Below are positions 57,617 to 64,000 of a stretch of 64,000 bases of DNA, piece after piece (positions within the stretch are counted from its first letter, which is position 1; each line of letters begins with the position of its first letter). The stretch spans positions 226,001-290,000 of the forward strand of contig JAQRGA010000054.1 in the NCBI GenBank assembly GCA_029237695.1. Reading direction: 5' to 3'. The notes beneath the pieces are model-generated. The model saw nothing but the letters and a program-made list of their open reading frames with translations, did not search any database and had not been told where the DNA came from. This DNA comes from Conchocele bisecta. Taxonomy: Eukaryota > Mollusca > Bivalvia > Lucinida > Thyasiridae. The position numbers and the translations under genes are program-made.

Positions 57617-57757
57617 GCCCTCAAAGCGGAGATTACATTTGATTGGATAGCCATTTCCCGCGATGTGTCAAAATCCACTACGACTTGTGTGTTAACCAAT
57701 GAACGTCGTGCTGTAAAGTTGTAAACACAGTGTGTAACCACATGTTCCCGCTTTGAG
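57617..57757. repeat. Short inverted repeat upstream of the broken gene
   Basis: CTCAAAGCGG near 57619 and CCGCTTTGAGAG near 57748 are inverted, about 110 bp apart. It might belong to the 5' end of the mobile element that carries the following gene. No matching 3' end was seen after 61857. Confidence 0.35.
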
Positions 57758-57807
57758 AGCTCGACCATCTATCTGAGAATATTTGACGCTTTTCAGACGA
57801 CATCTAA

Positions 57808-58467
57808 ATGTTTGACTTGCATTGGCGGGTCAGGTCTAATACATTAATCTATACAAACAATTTGGGTCATCGGTTAACAAATAATGTTGTTATACCCCCG
57901 TCACCGAATGTATCGCGCATACTGAAAATAAATAAACCGACAATTGATGAAGATGAAGCTGGTCCAAGTGGGGTTAAAAAAAGAAGACAGACTCAGACTG
58001 TATCAATCTTATTTCCAGCTGACCAATGCCTATTCTGTGAGCAAGGTCGAAAAATAAAGCATACAACTGAAGAGGCACTTGTAAAGTGTGTGACCTCCAC
58101 AGCTCAGTCGGCAATACAAGCTGCTGCAATGAGGAAAAAGGACCATGTGCTTGAAAAGGTACTGGGGATTGACCTCATTGCAAAGGAAGCATATTATCAT
58201 GCTTCATGTCGCAAGGACTACACTCGTGAAAGTACTCGTAATGTTCAAAGAAGGAAATTAAACGAGTCCATCAAATCGAAGGATGAGCAGGCGGCACACT
58301 TGGATGCATTTGATCACATATGCTCATATATTGAGGACAGCATTATCCAGGGTGCTCATGTTGAACGAATGACCATGCTGAAAGAAAAATACCTGGCATT
58401 CATGCAAAGTATGTATCCACATATCTACAACCCGTTGTACAAAACCTATAAACTGTCTTGTGCTTGA
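57808..58467 (+). pseudogene. Mobile-element protein, N-terminal part with Cys cluster
   Basis: This is the first 219 codons of a large, broken protein gene that continues to 61857. A Ser/Pro and acidic linker (PTIDEDEAGPSGVKKRR) is followed by a putative metal-binding cluster: CLFCEQG near residue 75, a Cys in VKCVT, and HASCRKDY near residue 134. I recognise this AYYHASCRKDY block from a family repeated in cnidarian and molluscan genomes. A frameshift near 58455 moves the frame by one. The N-terminal Cys/His cluster together with a C-terminal nuclease-like region would fit an Academ-type DNA transposon, but that name is tentative. Confidence 0.75.
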
Positions 58468-59869
58468 ATTTCTGAGCCATTTGTTGGCTGCAAAGTCATT
58501 TTCAGATGCGTCAAGCAACAGAAGACGACTTGTCAACTCCATTGCACAGGACATATGCTACACGACAACGAGAGGGCAATGGAAAATGCCCAAACACCTA
58601 TTACTTGGAATGTCGATAAGACATTTGACAGGCAGTGCTGAACTTGTGACACTACTCAATCGATTTGGCCATTGTGTGTCATATTGCAGCCTCCTTGAAC
58701 TTGAGACAGCAAAATGCAACAGTATCTCCATTAGACAAAGTGTCGTTCCACCCACGATTCAGCGTACTGGAAATATTGTAACATACTTGTGTTGGGACAA
58801 TTTCGACCTGCTGGAAGAAACACCATCTGGCATGGGCACAACACATACTGCCCATGGGATCGTCATTCAAGAAGTGATACCCACATCACAACCGACACAG
58901 TCCGCCGACATTACACAAATTGCTAAATCCAAAGCACGTTCTGTTTCATACAAATCGGAAGTATTAGAACCATGTTTTGCTAAAGAAAAGGCAGAACCCA
59001 ACATTCATGTGACAACAGTAAGAGTCCCGTTAGAGAAATATGATGTAGAATTGGCTGCACAGAAATCAGACATGGCATGGCTACTTTGTAGGGCGCATAT
59101 ACAACAATTGCCCCAGACAGTGCCCAGTTGGGCAGGTTGGGTTTCCATAACTGGGCACAGTGTTGTAAATGATGACACTGAAAGATTGTCAGTCATAGAT
59201 TATATTGCACCAGTAAATTTTCCGATTACAGAGAATGCAACAGTTCAGCATGTTTTGAACATTACACGGGCTGCAACAAAAGAAATTGGACAACACAGTT
59301 CAATAGTTACATTTGATTTGGCCGTAGCACGGAAAGCATATGCCATCATCTGGCAAAACCCAGAACGGTACAGTGATGTGTTTGTCCGTATGGGCATATT
59401 CCACACGACATGTTCATATCTAGGAGCTCTTGGAAAGTATCTGAAGGGAAGTGGTTTCGAAGAAATCATAATCGAATCGGGTATATGTGCTAGTGGATCT
59501 ATCAACAAGGTAATGACAGGAAAACATTACAACCGCGCTTTGCGGGTCCACAAAATTTTCCTCGAGGGTTTAGAACGTCAACTGATACGGGCGTTTGAAG
59601 CTTCAGAGGGGGAAATGTTCGGACCAGATGAAAGAGCCATATTGGATGCTCTTGCAAAAGAGCCCAGTAATGACAGATTATTGGAGTTCATGACAAATGA
59701 CAAATGCATGAAAGCATTGTCATCATACTCGGAGTTTCGAGACAGGGTTTCGGTGCATACGGTGTTGCAGTTTCTCCGAGCCACCAAAGAAAACAACTTA
59801 AACCTTCACATAGCATGTCTTCAGAAGATGTGTCCATTGTTCTTCAGCTTTGACCATCCCAACTGCTGA
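58460..59869 (+). pseudogene. Mobile-element protein, central part
   Basis: 469 codons continue the same protein in the next frame. Family-typical blocks are QDICYTTTRGQWKMPKHLL, IRHLTGSAELVTLLNRFGH, and WDNFDLLEETPSGMGTTHT followed by AHGIVIQ. The region has no enzyme motif that I can name. Downstream, ARKAYAIIWQNPERYSDVFV and GMFHTTCSYLGALGK-like sequence (here RMGIFHTTCSYLGALGKYL) are also recurrent in this family. The frame ends at TGA (59867-59869), where a small deletion or frameshift leads back to the first frame. Confidence 0.75.
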
Positions 59870-59871
59870 GT

Positions 59872-60624
59872 TTGTTAAACTTAGAGCAGTTATATCCTGG
59901 GATGGAAGATCTGTTGAGGAACAATGGATTCAGCGTGAACCAATTCAGTGTTCCGTCATCCAGAAATGGCGTGGATATCACAATAGAGCAAACCATCAAT
60001 CGCCATGCTAAGTCACATGGAGGTATCATAGGTTTCAGCCGCAATTATGCAGCATACTACAGATGGTGTATAACGAGACACTTCCGAGCTAGCTACACGG
60101 ATGCTACGCTTGAACTGGCTGATATGAACGCGCATGAACAGTCTTCACACAAGGACACATGAACTTCGGAAATATCCAGAAGTGAAACAGACGTCAAGAA
60201 AATTATCAATGTAATAGGAAATTTTATAGATCCGTTTGAAGTATCAGATGAATCGCTCTATTGCATATCTTCAGGGGCGCCAGCTCCTAAAGATGTCGTT
60301 GACGATCTGCTGTCTGCAGAAATGACAGGAAAACAAAGGTTTGCGCGGTTTGTCCAGGAGCGGTTTGTTGAAAAGTCAGTCAACTTTCATGCACCAATAA
60401 AACAGTTGCGCCTGAAAACATTTGCATCACTCGCTAAAGCTGTGAAGCTCACTGGTACGCAGAGAAAGACAAAGGAGTTAGTAGCTGAACGAAATATATT
60501 TGGGCAGCTAATTTCACTTGCTCTCAAACACAACATTGACATGGAAAAGGTGCTTAGCTACCCATTGGGACCTGTGCCATGGTCGCTCGCCACTGCGGAT
60601 GGATGGCTCGCCAGCAAAAACTGA
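59872..60624 (+). pseudogene. Mobile-element protein, third part with in-frame stop
   Basis: The frame resumes with NLEQLYPGMEDLLRNNGFSV and contains TIEQTINRHAKSHGGI and GFSRNYAAYYRWCITRHFRA. An in-frame TGA at 60160-60162 interrupts it. The same frame then continues with VIGNFIDPFEVSDES and LISLALKHNIDMEKVLSYPL to VPWSLATADG. The change to the next frame comes near 60603. Confidence 0.75.
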
Positions 60625-60961
60625 TAAAGCTAAACTCATGCACCAGCTTGAAGGACAATCACATAGTGCTGATGTACATCCGACGGGTCAAGTGAGCTAT
60701 ATTATTGACGGCAATGCACTGTTACACATGCGGACCGCTTTGCCAAACACATTCGCGGATCTTGCAGATAACATATATCATCAGCTCCCGAAAGTTGAGA
60801 GTGTGGATTTTGTGACAGATACATACCAAGACTTGTCAATAAAAGCATCTGAGCGACTACGCAGGGGTACATCAAAGACTTACATTATAAAAGGACCTCT
60901 CACAAAGTTCCACGAGATTGGAAACTGTTCTTGTCAAACAATTCAAACAAAACACAACTAA
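60600..60961 (+). pseudogene. Mobile-element protein, start of PIN/XPG-like region
   Basis: This part encodes KTDKAKLMHQLEG and then VSYIIDGNALLHMRTALP, with an Asp in the position expected for the first acidic residue of a PIN/FEN1-like fold (IIDGNALLH). VDFVTDTYQDLSIKASERLR follows. The frame changes again near 60905, after YIIKGPLTK. Confidence 0.65.
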
Positions 60962-61857
60962 TTAGACTTCTCATGTCTGAATGGATGCAAGATAAGTACG
61001 CTCCAAAGCTGATCGGCAAGACTATTCAGTTTGTAAGCGGGGAGCAATGTATGCAGCTAACTAGCACTGATGGTAAGACTACACAAACTGTTGAGATAGA
61101 GGAGTTGCACTCATCACAAGAGGAGGCGGATACACGGCTAATCCTGCATTGTGCGTACCATGCACTGCATACACCAGAGAACAGCACCATTATTGTGAGA
61201 TCCCCAGACACGGATGTATTTGTTTTGATGTTGAAATTCGGACAGAAGCTGAAACAACAACTGCTGTTAGATACCGGAGTTGGGAACAAGAGGCGGCTGG
61301 TTGACATACATGGTGTCATTGGAGACATAGGAACTGAACTGTGTTTGGCATTGCCTGCACTCCATGCTTTTACAGGCTGTGATAGCACAAGTGCTTTCGT
61401 TCGGCGTGGTAAAGTTACTCCTTTGAAAACACTCCAGCGGCATCCAGAGTTTATTGAAGCCTTCCAGAAGTTGGGAATGTCTCAGTCAGTTGATGAAAAG
61501 CTATTTCAAACGCTTGAACACTTTGTATGCTTGCTGTACAACAAATCAGACATTACAGATATCAACAAGCTACGAATGGAGCTATTTCTACAAAAGTGTA
61601 GCCCCAGGTCTGGCGATCTTCTGTCGACGTACAATGGGGCTGACCTGAGCCGTTTACCACCATGCAGATCGTCACTGAAAATGCATGTAGCAAGAGCCAA
61701 CTATCAAACGCTCATTTGGAACAATGCTGACCGGCGTGATGCAGACATACCGCCACCAGATGAACATGGATGGGAAGTTAACAATGGCTTGTTAGAATGC
61801 AAGTGGACAGAAGGTGATCACCTGCCAAGTGAAATGGTTGATTTGTTAATAGATTAA
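60905..61857 (+). pseudogene. Mobile-element protein, C-terminal PIN/XPG-like part
   Basis: The last part begins VPRDWKLFLSNNSNKTQLIR and carries a series of acidic motifs: SSQEEADTRLILH, IIVRSPDTDVFVLML and ALHAFTGCDSTSAF. The order of IIDGN, EEAD, DTD and GCD resembles the metal-binding acidic residues of PIN/XPG nucleases such as Asteroid and FEN1. That assignment is by motif only. The end, near HGWEVNNGLLECKWTEGDHL, is typical for the family, and TAA at 61855-61857 closes it. A 162 bp satellite begins about 20 bases later. Four frame changes and one stop make the whole gene non-functional as assembled. Confidence 0.75.
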
Positions 61858-61879
61858 CAACATGTATACTTTTTTTTTT

Positions 61880-63460
61880 GCAAGTTGAATGCTGTAAACC
61901 ATGATATATGTTGCCTCTTGAATTGTATTATATGTGGATCAAGCTGTTGCCTATTGTGTTTCATCTTGCCTGATGCTGTGAGGATTGCCTCGCCACAGGT
62001 GCGATGTTTTGACTTGAACAACATGTAGAATATATTGTATTGCAAGTTGATTACTGTAAACCATGACATGTGTTTCCTCTTGAATTGTATTATATGTGGA
62101 TTCAGTTTTTGCCTATTGTGTTTCATCTTGCCTGATGCTGTGAGGATTGCCTCGCCGCAGGTGCGATGTTTTGACTTGAACAACATGTAGAATAGTTTGT
62201 ATTGCAAGTTGATTACTGTAAACCATGACATGTGTTTCCTCTTGAATTGTATTATATGTGGATTACGTTTTTGCCTATTATGTTTCATCTTGCGTGATGC
62301 TGTGAGGATTGCCTCGCCACAGGTGCGATGTTTTGACTTTAAAAACATGTAGAATATTTTGTATTGCAAGTTGAATACTTTAAACCATGACATGTGTTTC
62401 CTCTTGAATTGTATTATATGTGGATTACGTTTTTGCCTATTGTGTTTCATCTTGCCTGATGCAGTGAGGATTACCTCGCCACATGTGCGATGTCTTAACT
62501 AACAATATGTAGAATATTTTGTATTGCAAGTTGAATACTGTAAACCATGATGTATGTTGCCTCTTGAATTGTATTATATGTGGATTAAGTTTTTGCCTAT
62601 TGTGTTTCATCTTGCCTGATGCTGTGAGGATTGCCTTGTTGCAGGTGCGATGTTTTGACTTGAACAACATGTAGAATATTTTGTATTGCAAGTTGATTAC
62701 TGTAAACCATGACATGTGTTTCCTCTTGAATTGTATTATATGTGGATTCAATGTTTGCCTATTGTGTTTCATCTTGCCTGATGCTGTGAGGATTGCATCA
62801 GGTGCGATGTTTTGACTTGAACAACATGTAGAATATGTTGTATTGCAAGTTGATTACTGTAAACCATGACATGTGTTTCCTCTTGAATTGTATTATATGT
62901 GGATTAAGTTTTTGCCTATTATGTTTCATCTTGCGTGATGCTGTGAGGATTGCCACGCCACAGGTGCGATGTTTTGACTTTAACAACATGTAGAATATTT
63001 TGTATTGCAAGTTGAATACTTTAAACCATGACATGTGTTTCCTCTTGAATTGTATTATATGTTGATTACGTTTTTGCCTATTGTGTTTCATCTTGCGTGA
63101 TGCTGTGAGGATTGCCTCGCCACATGTGCGATGTTTTGACTTGAACAACATGTAGAATATTTTGTATTGCAAGTTGAATACTGTAAACCATGACATGTGT
63201 TTCCTCTTGAATTGTATTATATGTGGATTACGTTTTTGCCTATTGTGTTTCATCTTGCCTGATGCTGTGAGGATTGCCTCGCCACATGTGCGATGTTTTG
63301 ACTTGAACAACATGTAGAATATTTTGTATTGCAAGTTGAATACTGTAAACCATGATGTATGTTGCCTCTTGAATTGTATTATGTGTGGTAGCCTATTGTG
63401 ATTTCAGTGCCTTTGTTGTCATCCTGCCTATGCTGTGAGGATTGTCTCGCCACTATAACG
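61880..63460. repeat. 162 bp satellite, about 9.5 units
   Basis: The marker 'ttttgactt' or a variant recurs at 62011, 62173, 62335, 62496, 62657, 62814, 62976, 63138 and 63300, giving spacings of 161-162 bp and one of 157. Units share 'aacaacatgtagaata', 'gtattgcaagttgaatactg', 'cctcttgaattgtattatat' and 'ctgatgctgtgaggattgcc'. Since 162 is a multiple of three, the minus strand shows false reading frames of 54 residue repeats (111-198 codons). The last unit decays after 63350. Confidence 0.93.
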
Positions 63461-63960
63461 AGAGTATTAATGTTGTAGATCAACTACTGTTGCCGATAAT
63501 GATCTAGTGCCCCGAAATGTTTGAATATTCGGATATATTTCAGAATTGGTACCGTCAATTTTTATTTGAGAAATGTCCGTACAGACAGACGAAAACACGG
63601 ACTCATAGTATATTTAGTAAGTATGGACAATAATGTTACATATTTGAGTTGTTTTCAATCCATAGTAAGCGGTTATAATGTTGTTAAATTGCATAATAAT
63701 ATGAAATAGGCACTACCTATGACGGGCGACGTTAGTATATGAAACTAAATTTACCAATTGATAGTTTTACCATGATGTTAGTATGCTATAAACAGTACCG
63801 TAGTATATTGTAGTATTGCAGAACTACTTCCCGCAACTACCACGGTGTTACAACTTCTCTATTATAATTAAATGGTGTCATTGTCGCACTTCTCTTATTT
63901 GAACCAGTGATACAATTTAGATATTTCCGTTTCATATATAGTACATTAATAGCCTAGGCA
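63461..63960 (+). other. Stretch without recognised gene
   Basis: AT-rich sequence with no repeat or coding signal that I can support. Confidence 0.3.
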
Positions 63961-63963
63961 TAG

Positions 63964-64000
63964 TGGAGCGCGTGGTCGATCGGTCTGAGGCGTCGGTCTG
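63964..64000 (+). pseudogene. Possible tRNA-Leu/Ser-like 5' half, cut by window end
   Basis: 'gcgtggtcgatcggtctga' followed by 'ggcgtcggtctg' resembles the A-box and D-arm of a type II tRNA (usual form tggccgagcggtctaaggcgc). Only the 5' half is in the window. It may be a tRNA gene or a tRNA-derived SINE head. Confidence 0.3.

Noticed and set aside
57223..57642. Overlapping 63-92 codon frames before the broken mobile gene
   Set aside because: They have no recognisable motif and lie between two transposons. A decayed upstream piece of the mobile gene is possible but not supported.
61854..63334. Minus-strand frames of 111-198 codons with a 54 residue repeat
   Set aside because: They follow from the 162 bp satellite period being a multiple of three. 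Variation between units does not look protein-constrained, and one 157 bp unit breaks the frame.

Overview
The window looks like nuclear DNA of an invertebrate animal, most likely a bivalve mollusc. The evidence is spliced exons with GT/AG borders and a 15 kb intron, no operons or ribosome binding sites, very dense short transposons, and several dispersed repeat families that I recall from bivalve genomes (AGCTCACCTGAGC-hairpin elements, the 'cattaccttgaaacttcac' module, and SINE-like repeats ending in ACTC or AACAA tails). The species assignment is inference only.

The only conserved host gene I can support is a Kruppel-like factor (KLF) on the + strand. Its last three exons are at 1314-1407, 1750-2000 and 17076-17248. 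Together they encode the three C2H2 fingers, split at the Thr-Gly codon of the finger 1-2 linker. The 5' part of the gene lies outside the window. The 15,075 bp intron is packed with repeats: a long hairpin, an inverted pair of one repeat family (about 4.3-5.5 and 11.9-13.5 kb), two AGCTCACC-type Helitron-like elements with about 441 bp internal repeats, a 1008 bp TA-flanked element and a 569 bp TTA-flanked MITE.

Just after the KLF poly(A) signals lies a 9 kb minisatellite (17753-26804) built on an 18 bp unit. Its right 3.3 kb is clean and shows an 1105 bp higher-order duplication. Its middle 5.6 kb is full of single-base indels. From 27 to 51 kb I see no convincing gene. This stretch is a mosaic of nested short transposons, long perfect hairpins, SINE-like elements, tandem repeats of about 150-185 bp, and a 3.5 kb fold-back-like element made of opposed arrays rich in poly-C and poly-G (45551-49065), which splits a SINE-like repeat.

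The last 13 kb contains degraded autonomous transposons. They are a Tc1-type DD34E transposase remnant (51846-52484), a TTAA-flanked element (53401-55166), a PIF/Harbinger-like element with a broken transposase (55393-57174), and a large broken gene of a dispersed mobile family with an N-terminal Cys/His cluster and a PIN/XPG-like acidic C-terminal region (57808-61857). The last of these is followed at once by a 162 bp satellite (about 61880-63460). The transposon genes are interrupted and do not appear functional as assembled. Nothing in the window suggests that these elements act together as a pathway.
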